Assembly (NCBI GenBank): GCA_965215615.1
Contig: OZ244068.1
Span: 2,790,001 to 2,854,000 of the forward strand
Reading direction: 5' to 3'
From: CBDATA01 sp965215615
GTDB taxonomy: Bacteria > Acidobacteriota > Vicinamibacteria > Marinacidobacterales > Marinacidobacteraceae
DNA length: 64,000 nt
Shown: piece after piece, positions 24,418 to 33,439 of the stretch
Layout: every line of letters begins with the position of its first letter
Position numbering within the stretch: position 1 is the stretch's first letter
Position numbers and translations under genes: made by a program
The notes under the pieces: model-generated
Databases searched by the model: none
What the model was told of the DNA's origin: nothing
What the model saw: only the letters and a program-made list of their open reading frames with translations

Positions 24418-25218
24418 GTGCTGAATCGCATCCTGAAACCCCTCGGGGCCGCCTGGAAGGAGGCCACCGACAGCCAGATCTGGTCATCCGTCTTCCGGCA
24501 CGGAAAACCGGTGAGCAACCGGAACCGGGCGCTCGTGATGATGAGCAACGTGTTCTTGCACCTGCACCCGGTCAAGTCGCGGAAGGCGGGGATCAAGCTC
24601 CGCTACACCTGGTGCATGGGGGGAGTGACCTTCTTCCTCTTCCTGGTGCTGACTTTCACCGGGCTGCTCCTGATGTTCTACTACCGGCCCACGGTCGAAT
24701 ACGCGTACGCGGACATCGTGGACCTCCAGGAGCACGTTCCCCTCGGCATCATGCGGGAGCTCCACCGCTGGGGCGCGCACGCCATGGTCATCACCGTCTG
24801 GCTGCACATGCTCCGGGTGTTCATGACCGGCTCCTACAAGCCGCCGCGCGAGTTCAACTGGGGAATCGGCGTGATCCTGCTGGTCCTCACCCTGTTGCTG
24901 TCCTTCACCGGCTACCTGCTCCCCTGGGATCAGTTGGCCATCTGGGCGATCACGGTAGGTGCCAACATGGCCCGCGCCACTCCGCTTCTCGGAACCGAGG
25001 GACCGCTCAGCGCCTCGCTGACTCTCGGCGACATCAACCTCATCAACTCGGGGAACGATGCCCGCTTCGCCCTGCTCGGGGCCCAGTCGGTCGGACAGCC
25101 AACACTCCTGCGGTTCTATGTGCTGCATTGCGTCGGGCTCCCGCTGGCCGCCGCGGTGCTGATGGCCGTCCACTTCTGGCGGGTCCGCAAGGACGGAGGC
25201 ATCTCCGGCCCGATGTAG
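24418..25218 (+). CDS. Cytochrome b, N-terminal half (b6 type)
   Basis: A 266-residue membrane protein with four helices and GTG start. Heme ligand pairs are spaced as in cytochrome b6: His116 and His130 (14 apart, RELHRW...WLHMLRVF) and His237 and His252 (15 apart, VLHCVG...AVHFW), followed by the b6-like end RKDGGISGP. Cys66 in YTWCMGGVTF aligns with the cysteine that holds the extra heme ci in b6 proteins, and FYYRPTVEYA nearby is also b6-like. A quinol-oxidising subunit; the rest of cytochrome b is the next gene. Confidence 0.92.
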   Translation: MLNRILKPLGAAWKEATDSQIWSSVFRHGKPVSNRNRALVMMSNVFLHLHPVKSRKAGIKLRYTWCMGGVTFFLFLVLTFTGLLLMFYYRPTVEYAYADIVDLQEHVPLGIMRELHRWGAHAMVITVWLHMLRVFMTGSYKPPREFNWGIGVILLVLTLLLSFTGYLLPWDQLAIWAITVGANMARATPLLGTEGPLSASLTLGDINLINSGNDARFALLGAQSVGQPTLLRFYVLHCVGLPLAAAVLMAVHFWRVRKDGGISGPM

Positions 25219-25275
25219 CCGGCCGTCCCATGCATTTTTCGACTCTTTCCGCAAACCAGGACCTCGACTGACAAC

Positions 25276-26397
25276 GTGCTCGATCTCTTCCGGGACATCG
25301 TGAACTGGGCCTCCGGCCCCACGGTGCTTTTCACCCTCTGCACCGTCGGTCTGCTCCTCACCTTCCGCTTCACCGGCGTGTGGAGCCGCCCGGTCGCCAA
25401 GATCTTCTTCTCGGTGTTCGCCGTGTTCTACGTGGCGAGCATGTGGGATCCCAACTTCCTGCTGATCGTCGCGAAGCCCGACAACATCCCGATCACCGCC
25501 GTCCTGTTCATGGTGCTGTTCTTCACCTGGTACTCGATGTACCAGGGCCTCGAGAACGACCGGAGGAAGGCGGCCGGCGAACCGCCACTCGAAAAGGAGG
25601 AGTCGGAAAAGGTCTGGGTGTGGCCGGATCTGGTCTATACCGAGATGCTGGCCATGGTCCTCCTGAGCGTGGTGCTGCTCGTCTGGTCCATCGTGCTGGC
25701 CGCGCCGCTCGAGCAGCCCGCGAACCCCGCCGATTCGCCGAACCCGTCGAAGGCTCCGTGGTACTTCCTCGGGCTCCAGGAGATGCTGGTCTATTTCGAC
25801 CCGTGGCTCGCCGGCGTGGTCTTCCCGACTCTCATCATCGTGGGTCTGATGGCCATTCCCTACATCGACACCAACCCGAAGGGGAACGGCTACTACACGT
25901 TCAAGGAGCGGAAGGTCGAGATCGCGATCTTCCTCTACGGCTTCCTGATCCTCTGGTCGCTGCTCGTGATCTCGGGGACCTTCCTCAGGGGCCCCAACTG
26001 GAACTTCTTCGGCCCGTACGAATACTGGGATGTCCACCGGGTGGAGCCGCTCCTGAACGTCAACATCTCCGACTTCTTCTGGGTGAAGCTCCTCGGCATG
26101 CCCCTGCCGTCCGGGGGTTTCCTGAACGCGCTGCTCCGCGAGTGGCTCGGTGTCCTGCTGGTCGTCGGCTACCTGTTCGTGTTGCCGGTGGTCATGTCGT
26201 GGCCGAAGGAGAAGCTCCCCCGGGGCTTCCGGTGGCTCAGCCTCCGCAAGTACTACGAAAAGATGGGTCCGGCTCGCTACTACGTCGGCATTTCGCTCTT
26301 CCTGATCATGATGAGCCTCCCCATCAAGATGTACCTGCGCTGGGCCTTCAACCTGAAATACATCGTCGCTTTCCCCGAGATTTTCTTCAACATCTAG
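25276..26397 (+). CDS. Cytochrome b, C-terminal half (subunit IV-like, extended)
   Basis: A 373-residue membrane protein with about eight helices, GTG start. The core at residues 115-260 resembles subunit IV (PetD): PNPSKAPWYFLGLQEMLVYF, where the quinol-site PEWY motif of cytochrome b reads APWY, then a helix ending IPYIDTNPKG. It is more than twice the length of PetD, with two extra helices before the core and several after. Long split cytochrome b halves like this occur in menaquinol-using complexes. The loss of the PEWY acid may affect proton release at the quinol site. Confidence 0.85.
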   Translation: MLDLFRDIVNWASGPTVLFTLCTVGLLLTFRFTGVWSRPVAKIFFSVFAVFYVASMWDPNFLLIVAKPDNIPITAVLFMVLFFTWYSMYQGLENDRRKAAGEPPLEKEESEKVWVWPDLVYTEMLAMVLLSVVLLVWSIVLAAPLEQPANPADSPNPSKAPWYFLGLQEMLVYFDPWLAGVVFPTLIIVGLMAIPYIDTNPKGNGYYTFKERKVEIAIFLYGFLILWSLLVISGTFLRGPNWNFFGPYEYWDVHRVEPLLNVNISDFFWVKLLGMPLPSGGFLNALLREWLGVLLVVGYLFVLPVVMSWPKEKLPRGFRWLSLRKYYEKMGPARYYVGISLFLIMMSLPIKMYLRWAFNLKYIVAFPEIFFNI

Positions 26398-26409
26398 GAA
26401 CCTTCCCTC

Positions 26410-29220
26410 TTGCCGAAAGTAGCTCCCGGCCACGCCCACAGCATCAGCCTGCTCAACGTCATCTTCGCCTTTGCGAGCCTTGCACTGCTCCTGTCGATGC
26501 TCTGGATGGTGTGGGCCGATTATTCGCGCGAGTGGAAGGACTACCAGCGACAGTTCGTCGGAATGGAGCGGGAGCAGGCAGCCCGCCAGGAGCAGGAGGC
26601 GCAGCAGGCCATCAACCAGGCCGAGCTGCAGCAGGTCGAGGCCGCGCTCGCCGAGGCCGAGGCCTCGCTCGCGACCGAACAGGAAGCGCTCGACGCGCTC
26701 GATGCCGAGATCGCGGACCTGGATCGGCAGCGGACGCTGGCCGACATCCGGGAACGGGAGCTGAAGGCGATCTACGACTCGGACAAGTTCTTCTTCGAGG
26801 AGACGAGGACCCGGGGCACGCCGATCGGGAAGGCGGTGACCGAGGAGGAATTCCGCCTGCTCGAGGCCAATTTCTTCAAGGCGCGCGATGAGCGGGTCAG
26901 TTTCGACTTCGATCTCGCGGACCGTCGCGCCCGGCGGCGCGAGCTGCTGGCCCGGATCACCGAGCTGAACGGCGAGCGGGACGACCTCACCCAGTCGGTG
27001 ACCCTCGCGAGGCGCCGGGGAGATGCCTTGCGGGCCAGTTTCCCGAACACCTTCCGCAACCTGCCGCTCGTGGATTTCATCGATCCTTCGATCGAGGTGC
27101 AGCAGGTTCTGGTCCGGAACGTGACCGAGGATCTCAGCTTCGCGCAGGTGCCGCGGATCGATCGCTGCCAGACCTGTCATCTCGGCATCGACAACCCGGA
27201 ATACGAGGACGCGCCGCAGCCGTTCACCACCCACCCCAATCTCGACATGTACGTGAGCCGCGAATCGGCTCATCCGGTGGACAACTTCGGTTGCACTTCC
27301 TGCCATGAAGGACGCGGCCGGCGGCTCACCTTCACCGGGGCCACCCACTCTCCGCAAAACCTCGAGCAGGAGCACGAGTGGGTCGAGAAATACGGCTGGA
27401 AGGAAGACCACTACTGGGACAGCCCGATGTTCCCGGCGAACATCACCGAAGCCGGCTGCATCAAGTGCCACCGGGACCAGGTGTTCGTGCCGCGGGCTGC
27501 GGACCTCAACGACAGCCGCCTGACCTACGAGCTCTCCGGCTGCTACGGCTGCCACAACACCGCGGGATACGAAGACCTTCGCAAGCGGGGGCCTTCGCTC
27601 GACCGGCTCGCCACCAAGAGCGACCGCGACTTCGTGACCCGCTGGGTCAAGGAGCCCAAGTCGTTCCGGAGCTCCACCTGGATGCCCAAGTTCTGGGATC
27701 TGGAGAACAACCGCGATGCGGATCAGAAGTCACGCAACGACACCGAGGTCGCGGCGATCGTCGAGTACATCTTCGAGCACGCCGCGGAGGAATCCCGGTT
27801 CCCCGCTCCCCCGGCAGGCAACGCCGAGCGGGGCAAGGCGCTTTTCGAAGCGGTGGGCTGCACCGGCTGCCATCTGACCGACGAAACCGACTATGCCGAG
27901 GCCAGCATCTACCGCCGCCGCGGCCCGGCGCTCACCGGGACCCGTGCCAAGCTGGACCCGGGCTTCACCTACCAGTGGATTCTCGACCCCAAGAGCTTCT
28001 GGGCCGACACCTTCATGCCGAACCTTCGGCTCACGAACCGGGAAGCCGCGGACATCACCGCCTGGCTGATGACGCTCGATGCTCCAGCGGACTTCGCCTC
28101 CGAGCCCGTGGCGACGGCGGATGCGATGGAACTCGACACCATCACCAGCGAGTTCCTCCGCGCCAACCTGCCGGCGCGGGTGGCCGACGAGCAGCTCGGC
28201 GGCATGTCGGAGCGTGACAAGCTCCTCTATTCCGGCGAGCGGCTCATCCTCCGCTACGGCTGCTTCGGGTGCCACGAGATCTCGGGATTCGAGAATGCCC
28301 AGAGCATCGGGGTGGATCTTTCGACCTGGGGCTCCAAGATGGTGACCCGGCTGGACTTCGGTTACGTGGACATCCCCCACACCCGCCAGTCCTGGCTCGA
28401 CAACAAGCTGAACGCTCCGCGCAGCTACGACCGCGGCAAGGAGAAGCTCCCCGGCGAAAAGCTCCGGATGCCCTGGTTCGATTTCGAGGATTCTGATCGG
28501 CTTCACGTGGTCCGCAACGTGCTCGGCCAGGTGAACGACGAATTCCCGATGGAGGGCGTGAAAACCCTGTCCGCCGCCGAAGCGGTCGCCGAGGATGCCC
28601 GCCGGCTCATCCACGACTACAACTGCCGGGGCTGCCACGTCATCGACGGCGACGGCGGTGGCATCTACGAGGCGATCGAGGATGTGGGCATGCATCCTCC
28701 GAACCTGAATACCCAGGGCGCGCGCACCCAGGCCGACTGGCTCTACCACTTCCTCCGCGAGCCATCCGAGGTCCGCTTCTGGCTCGAGACCCGGATGCCG
28801 ACCTTCGACTTCACTGCGGAAGAGGCCAACACGCTCGTGACCGGCTTCCTCGCCATGGATGGTGGCCAGCCGTTCGATGCCGAAGACGAGAGGCCGGCGA
28901 CCCGGGAGGAACTGCGGGTCGGGGCCCAGCTTCTCGACCAGCTCCAGTGCGAGCGGTGCCACGTGGCCGCGGCGGCCGGAACCATGGAGGCTTCGCAGCT
29001 TGCGCCCTCGTTCCGGCTCTCCGGCGAGCGGCTGACCCACGACTGGATCGTGGACTGGCTGCTGAACCCGGGCGAGATCACCCCGGGAACCCAGATGCCC
29101 CAGTTCTGGCCCACCGATCAGGAAGGGAACCTCCTCACCGCGCTGCCGGACATCCTCGACGGAGATTCGATGGCGCAGATGCGGGCGGTGGCCACCTACC
29201 TCATGAACTACGACCGCTGA
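26410..29220 (+). CDS. Membrane-anchored octaheme cytochrome c with a long coiled coil
   Basis: A 936-residue protein, TTG start. One membrane helix (about 13-36) is followed by a Glu/Gln/Ala-rich coiled coil (about 40-205) and then eight c-type heme sites, CxxCH at 253, 295, 350, 378, 484, 618, 739 and 847. Several belong to mono-heme cytochrome c modules with a downstream Met (WMPKFW, FMPNLR, RMPTFD, QMPQFW). It replaces the usual cytochrome c1 or f and probably moves electrons from the Rieske/b6 unit to the CuA site of CoxB, whose gene is next. The coiled coil is unusual and might hold the complexes together or set a distance between membrane and hemes. Confidence 0.88.
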   Translation: MPKVAPGHAHSISLLNVIFAFASLALLLSMLWMVWADYSREWKDYQRQFVGMEREQAARQEQEAQQAINQAELQQVEAALAEAEASLATEQEALDALDAEIADLDRQRTLADIRERELKAIYDSDKFFFEETRTRGTPIGKAVTEEEFRLLEANFFKARDERVSFDFDLADRRARRRELLARITELNGERDDLTQSVTLARRRGDALRASFPNTFRNLPLVDFIDPSIEVQQVLVRNVTEDLSFAQVPRIDRCQTCHLGIDNPEYEDAPQPFTTHPNLDMYVSRESAHPVDNFGCTSCHEGRGRRLTFTGATHSPQNLEQEHEWVEKYGWKEDHYWDSPMFPANITEAGCIKCHRDQVFVPRAADLNDSRLTYELSGCYGCHNTAGYEDLRKRGPSLDRLATKSDRDFVTRWVKEPKSFRSSTWMPKFWDLENNRDADQKSRNDTEVAAIVEYIFEHAAEESRFPAPPAGNAERGKALFEAVGCTGCHLTDETDYAEASIYRRRGPALTGTRAKLDPGFTYQWILDPKSFWADTFMPNLRLTNREAADITAWLMTLDAPADFASEPVATADAMELDTITSEFLRANLPARVADEQLGGMSERDKLLYSGERLILRYGCFGCHEISGFENAQSIGVDLSTWGSKMVTRLDFGYVDIPHTRQSWLDNKLNAPRSYDRGKEKLPGEKLRMPWFDFEDSDRLHVVRNVLGQVNDEFPMEGVKTLSAAEAVAEDARRLIHDYNCRGCHVIDGDGGGIYEAIEDVGMHPPNLNTQGARTQADWLYHFLREPSEVRFWLETRMPTFDFTAEEANTLVTGFLAMDGGQPFDAEDERPATREELRVGAQLLDQLQCERCHVAAAAGTMEASQLAPSFRLSGERLTHDWIVDWLLNPGEITPGTQMPQFWPTDQEGNLLTALPDILDGDSMAQMRAVATYLMNYDR

Positions 29221-29311
29221 TGACGGTGATTCGCCGCGGCATCCGGTGCCGGGTTCCGCGGGCCTGCTGAACCGGTCCGGAATCAGGAGAGAACTTCAGG
29301 AGAAGATTCCC

Positions 29312-30136
29312 ATGGCAGACGAACCGAAAGCGGCCTCCGGCGGGTTCGCGGGTATCGCCTTCGCGCTGTTCCTGTGGGTGATGGTCGCGGCCTCGGTGGC
29401 CTATTTCTTCCGTTACGGCATCCCCGAGCTCGCTTCCGACCGGGCGTATCTGGACAACCTCTACTACATCATCCTCGGCATCACCGGAGCGGCGTTCATC
29501 CTCTACCAGATCGCGCTCGGCTACGTGATCTGGCGGTACCGGGCAGATCGTCCGGGCGCGGAGTCGAGCCACTGGCACGAAAGCCACCGGCTGGAAATGT
29601 TCTGGATGCTCGGGACCGCGGTCATCCTGGTTCCGGTGGTCCTGACCGGTCTCATCTACTGGCAGCGGGTCAAGGATCCGGCGCCCGAAGACGCGGTCAC
29701 CGTCATGGCGGTGGGAGCCCAGTTCCAATGGGACTTCCATTATCCCGGGGCGGACGGTGCGTTCGGCCGCTTCGATCCCGAGCTGTATTCGATCGAGAAC
29801 CAGATCGGCCTCGACCGGTCGGACCCGGCGGCGGCGGACGACTGGGTGCTCACCAACCAGTTGGTGCTCCCGGTGGATCGCCCGGCGCGCATCCTGCTCC
29901 GCTCCAAGGATGTCCAGCACGCCTTCTTCCTGCCCAACTTCCGCGTGAAGCAGGATCTGGTGCCGGGAATGACGACCGAAGCCTGGTTCACCCCGGTCAA
30001 GACCGGGAACTACGAGGTCGCCTGCGCGGAGCTCTGCGGCCTCGGCCACTACCGAATGCGCGCTTTCCTCGAAGTCATGGAAAGCAGCGACTATGAGGCC
30101 TGGCTGGCCGAAAACGCCCCCGCCGCGGGGAACTGA
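29312..30136 (+). CDS. coxB: Cytochrome c oxidase subunit II (CuA)
   Basis: A 274-residue protein with two or more membrane helices near the N-terminus and a CuA cupredoxin domain. CuA ligands are His203 (DVQHAFF), Cys238, Glu240, Cys242, His246 and Met249 (CAELCGLGHYRM). The start ATG 29312 has AGGAG 9 bases upstream. There is no fused cytochrome c, in line with the separate octaheme cytochrome just before it. Receives electrons and passes them to CoxA. Confidence 0.95.
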   Translation: MADEPKAASGGFAGIAFALFLWVMVAASVAYFFRYGIPELASDRAYLDNLYYIILGITGAAFILYQIALGYVIWRYRADRPGAESSHWHESHRLEMFWMLGTAVILVPVVLTGLIYWQRVKDPAPEDAVTVMAVGAQFQWDFHYPGADGAFGRFDPELYSIENQIGLDRSDPAAADDWVLTNQLVLPVDRPARILLRSKDVQHAFFLPNFRVKQDLVPGMTTEAWFTPVKTGNYEVACAELCGLGHYRMRAFLEVMESSDYEAWLAENAPAAGN

Positions 30137-30165
30137 GTTCCGCGCCTGACCCACTGGAGAAAACG

Positions 30166-31893
30166 ATGGAGCACGGCCACCAGCAAAGCTTCATAAGCAA
30201 GTACGTCTTCAGCTTCGATCACAAGATGATCGGCAAGCAGTACTTCACTCTCGCTATGGCCATGGGGTTCATCGGCGGAATCCTCGCGGTTCTGATCCGG
30301 CTGCAGCTCGGCTTCCCGTCCCGGCCGTGGCCCTTCCTCGAAAACCTGTTCCCGGTGGGCATGGCCGGCGGGATCATGACCCCCGAGTTCTATGTGTCGC
30401 TCTTCACGATGCACGGAACGATCATGGTCTTCTTCCTGCTGTCGCTGCTCCCGGTCAGCGGCTTCGGCAACTTCCTGATCCCGCTTCAGATCGGGGCGCG
30501 CGACATGGCGTTCCCGTTCCTGAACATGCTGTCCTTCTGGACGGTGGTGCCGGGAGCCATCATCATCATCATCTCGTTCTTCGTGGAAGGCGGCGCCGCG
30601 GCGGCCGGATGGACCGCCTACCCACCGCTCTCCGCGATCCGAAGCGCCGTCCCCGGCTCGGGTGCCGGACAGACGCTCTGGCTGATCGGGATGATCTTCT
30701 TCGTGGCCTCGTTCACGATGGGCGGGCTGAACTTCGTCGTCACCATCCTGAACCTCAGGACCAAGGGGCTCAGGATGATGCGGATGCCGCTCACCACCTG
30801 GGCGCAGTTCGTCGTGGGAATCCTCGGCCTGCTGTCTTTCCCCGCGCTCGCCGCCGGGGCCATCCTGCTGACCTTCGACCGCTCCCTCGGCACCAGTTTC
30901 TTCCTTCCCGCCGGCATCTACATCGGCGACACCCTGATGCCCCACGAAGGCGGGACGCCGCTTCTCTGGCAGCACCTCTTCTGGTTCCTCGGGCACCCCG
31001 AGGTCTATATCATCATGTTGCCGGCGATGGGGTTCACTTCGGACATCCTCGCCGCCTTCTGCCGCCGGCCCATCTTCGGCTACCGCGCGATGGTCTATGC
31101 GCTCGGTGCCATCGGAACCCTCAGCTTCCTGGTCTGGGGCCACCACATGTTCGTGAGCGGCATGAGCCCGTTCCTCGGCAGCCTGTTCGTGGTGACCACC
31201 CTGGCCATCGCCGTCCCGTCAGCCGTCAAGGCGTTCAACTGGCTCTTCACCATCGCGAAGGGCCGCATCCACTTCACGACGGCCTCCCTGTTCGCGCTCG
31301 GAGTGGTCTCCCTTTTCGTGACCGGCGGGCTCACCGGCATCTTCCTCGGCACCAACGCCGTCGACATCCAGCTCCACGACACCTACTTCGTGGTCGGCCA
31401 TTTCCACTTCATCATGGCGGGGGCCGGCCTTTTCGGAGCGTTCGGGGCCGTCTATTACTGGTACCCCAAGATGTTCGGCAGGATGCTGAGCGAACGGCTC
31501 GGCAAGATCCATTTCTGGGTCACGTTCATCGCCTACTACGCCGTCTTCTTCCCGATGCACTATCTGGGTGTCTCGGGCATGATGCGGCGCATCTACGACC
31601 CGAACGTCTATACGTATCTCCAGCCGCTCCAGCCGGTGAACCTGTTCATCACCATCTTCGCGTTCGTGCTGTTCGCGGGGCAGCTCCTGTTCATCTGGAA
31701 CTATTTCGTCAGCATGCGGCGCGGCGCCCCGGCCACCGAGAACCCGTGGAATTCGGTCGGGCTGGAATGGTCCACGCCGGCTTATCCCGGTCACGGAAAC
31801 TGGCCCGGCGAGGTTCCCGAAGTGAAACGCTGGGCCTACGAGTACAGCCCGCCCGGCAAGAAGCGCGACTTCGTGACCCAGTGGGAGGACTGA
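30166..31893 (+). CDS. coxA: Cytochrome c oxidase subunit I
   Basis: A 575-residue heme-copper oxidase catalytic subunit with twelve or more helices. Ligands: His83 and His414 for the low-spin heme, His412 for the high-spin heme, and His277, His326 and His327 for CuB. GHPEVY (276-281) holds the cross-linked Tyr281 and its glutamate, which places it in the A1 group. In the D-channel region Asp113 is kept, but the usual FPRxNN reads FPFLNM (Arg and the second Asn lost). It reduces oxygen to water and pumps protons. Confidence 0.96.
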   Translation: MEHGHQQSFISKYVFSFDHKMIGKQYFTLAMAMGFIGGILAVLIRLQLGFPSRPWPFLENLFPVGMAGGIMTPEFYVSLFTMHGTIMVFFLLSLLPVSGFGNFLIPLQIGARDMAFPFLNMLSFWTVVPGAIIIIISFFVEGGAAAAGWTAYPPLSAIRSAVPGSGAGQTLWLIGMIFFVASFTMGGLNFVVTILNLRTKGLRMMRMPLTTWAQFVVGILGLLSFPALAAGAILLTFDRSLGTSFFLPAGIYIGDTLMPHEGGTPLLWQHLFWFLGHPEVYIIMLPAMGFTSDILAAFCRRPIFGYRAMVYALGAIGTLSFLVWGHHMFVSGMSPFLGSLFVVTTLAIAVPSAVKAFNWLFTIAKGRIHFTTASLFALGVVSLFVTGGLTGIFLGTNAVDIQLHDTYFVVGHFHFIMAGAGLFGAFGAVYYWYPKMFGRMLSERLGKIHFWVTFIAYYAVFFPMHYLGVSGMMRRIYDPNVYTYLQPLQPVNLFITIFAFVLFAGQLLFIWNYFVSMRRGAPATENPWNSVGLEWSTPAYPGHGNWPGEVPEVKRWAYEYSPPGKKRDFVTQWED

Positions 31894-31903
31894 TTCGTCG
31901 GCC

Positions 31904-32488
31904 ATGACCACCGCGCACACCGAAGCCGTTTCCGGCGGAGGGCCGGCCGACCGCCGGTTCATCAACCGGCTCGGCTTGCTGGTGGGGATGGCCGGGATCA
32001 CCATGCTCTTCGCGGCCTTTACTTCGGCGTACATCGTCCGGAGCGGCGGCGGGGACTGGGTGGCGCTCGACCTGCCGCCGGTGATCTGGCTCGGAACCGC
32101 GCTCATCCTGCTGAGCTCGGTCTCTCTCGAACACGCCCGTCGGGCCTTCGCCGCCGGCCGGCTGGATGCCTTCCGCAATTCGATGCTCTTCACCGCGGGG
32201 CTCGGCATCGGCTTTCTCCTTTGCCAGCTGGCTTCCTGGCGGGCGCTCGCCGAAACGGGTGTCTATCTGCAAAGCCACCCCAAGAGTTCGTTCTTTTTCG
32301 TGCTGACCGGGGTGCACGGGGCGCACCTGCTGGCCGGGGTGCTGGCGCTCGCGGCAGTGACCGCGCTCGCCGCTGTCCGGCGGCTCGCCCCCGGACGGTC
32401 GGACGCTCCGACCCTTACCGCCATCTACTGGCATTTCGTCAGCGGCCTGTGGATCTATCTGCTGGCCGTACTGTTCCTGTTCGGATGA
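31904..32488 (+). CDS. COX3-family subunit, first of two
   Basis: A 194-residue protein with five likely membrane helices, typical of bacterial heme-copper oxidase subunit III. The family end is visible: SSFFFVLTGVHGAHLLAGVL and IYWHFVSGLWIYLLAVLFLF. It follows coxA by 10 bases. A second COX3-family gene follows within 28 bases; this one has a normal five-helix core, so the pair may be a duplicated or a split-function subunit III. Confidence 0.87.
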   Translation: MTTAHTEAVSGGGPADRRFINRLGLLVGMAGITMLFAAFTSAYIVRSGGGDWVALDLPPVIWLGTALILLSSVSLEHARRAFAAGRLDAFRNSMLFTAGLGIGFLLCQLASWRALAETGVYLQSHPKSSFFFVLTGVHGAHLLAGVLALAAVTALAAVRRLAPGRSDAPTLTAIYWHFVSGLWIYLLAVLFLFG

Positions 32489-32516
32489 TTCCGTTCGCAG
32501 GAGAAGAGGAGGCCGC

Positions 32517-33122
32517 ATGAGCCAGACCGTGCTCGCCGAGGCCGATTGGGGCGGAGGCGCGAGCCCCTTCGGCGCCACCTGGCAGAAGACGATGATGTGG
32601 TTCTTCATCGTCACCGATGCCCTGATCTTCGCCGGGCTGCTCGTTTCCTACGGCGTCGTCCGGATCGCGACCGGCGACTGGCCGCAGCAGAGCGAGATCT
32701 TCAGCCTCACCTACATCGCGGCGATGACCTTCGTGCTGATCACCTCGTCGGCGACGATGGCCTGCGCGGTGGCTGCCGCCGAACGCGGCCGCAAGAACGT
32801 GGTCGCCCGATTCGTCTGGCTCACCATCCTGGGCGGCTTCCTCTTCCTCGGCATGCAGGTCTATGAGTGGGCCCACTTCATCGGGGAAGGCGGAAGGATC
32901 GCGAGCAACCCCTGGGGCTCCCCGACCTTCAGCCAGTTCTTCTTCGTCATCACCGGCTTCCACGGATTTCACGTTCTGAGCGGCGTCACCGTCCTGCTCG
33001 TCGTGGCCATCCGGTCCGCGCTCGGAAAATATTCCGCCGCGGGTGTCGAGAACGCCGGCCTCTACTGGCACTTCGTGGACCTGGTCTGGGTCTTCGTGTT
33101 CGCCCTTTTCTATCTGGTGTAG
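32517..33122 (+). CDS. COX3-family subunit, second of two
   Basis: A 201-residue, five-helix COX3-family protein. Conserved parts are MQVYEWAHFI, FFFVITGFHGFHVLSG and YWHFVDLVWVFVFALFYL. The last matches canonical CoxC better than the first copy does, so this one is the likelier true subunit III. AGGAG lies just upstream of the ATG. Subunit III sustains proton pumping in the oxidase. Confidence 0.9.
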   Translation: MSQTVLAEADWGGGASPFGATWQKTMMWFFIVTDALIFAGLLVSYGVVRIATGDWPQQSEIFSLTYIAAMTFVLITSSATMACAVAAAERGRKNVVARFVWLTILGGFLFLGMQVYEWAHFIGEGGRIASNPWGSPTFSQFFFVITGFHGFHVLSGVTVLLVVAIRSALGKYSAAGVENAGLYWHFVDLVWVFVFALFYLV

Positions 33123-33133
33123 GAGGGATTTCG

Positions 33134-33439
33134 ATGAGCTCTTCTTCCGGGCACCCCTACCGGTTCTACTGGATTCTCTGGGGAATCCTGCTCGCCGTCA
33201 CGCTGCTGATGATCGCGGTCGAGGGCGCGTCCCTGCCTTCCTCGCTCGCCGTGGCCCTCCTGCTCTTCGGCTCGGCCATCAAGGCGACGCTGATCATCTT
33301 CTACTACATGCACCTGAAGTTCGAGCACATGCAGCTCATCCTCACCGTTCTGGTGGGGCTGTTCGTGACCAGCATCCTGATGTTCGTGCTTCCGGCGTAC
33401 GACGGGTTCCACATCCTCGCCCGAAGCATCGGCGAATGA
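33134..33439 (+). CDS. Cytochrome c oxidase subunit IV (prokaryotic type)
   Basis: A 101-residue protein with three membrane helices and the family phrase ATLIIFYYMHLKFEH. ATG 33134 is preceded by AGGAGG with good spacing. Small accessory subunit that helps assemble CuB in oxidases. It is coupled (ATGA) to the next gene. Confidence 0.87.
   Translation: MSSSSGHPYRFYWILWGILLAVTLLMIAVEGASLPSSLAVALLLFGSAIKATLIIFYYMHLKFEHMQLILTVLVGLFVTSILMFVLPAYDGFHILARSIGE

Noticed and set aside
24484..27555. Open frame of 1023 codons on the minus strand
   Set aside because: It lies antisense to cytochrome b and the octaheme cytochrome, has low-complexity Glu/His/Arg-rich translation and no domain; it is a product of high GC codon use.
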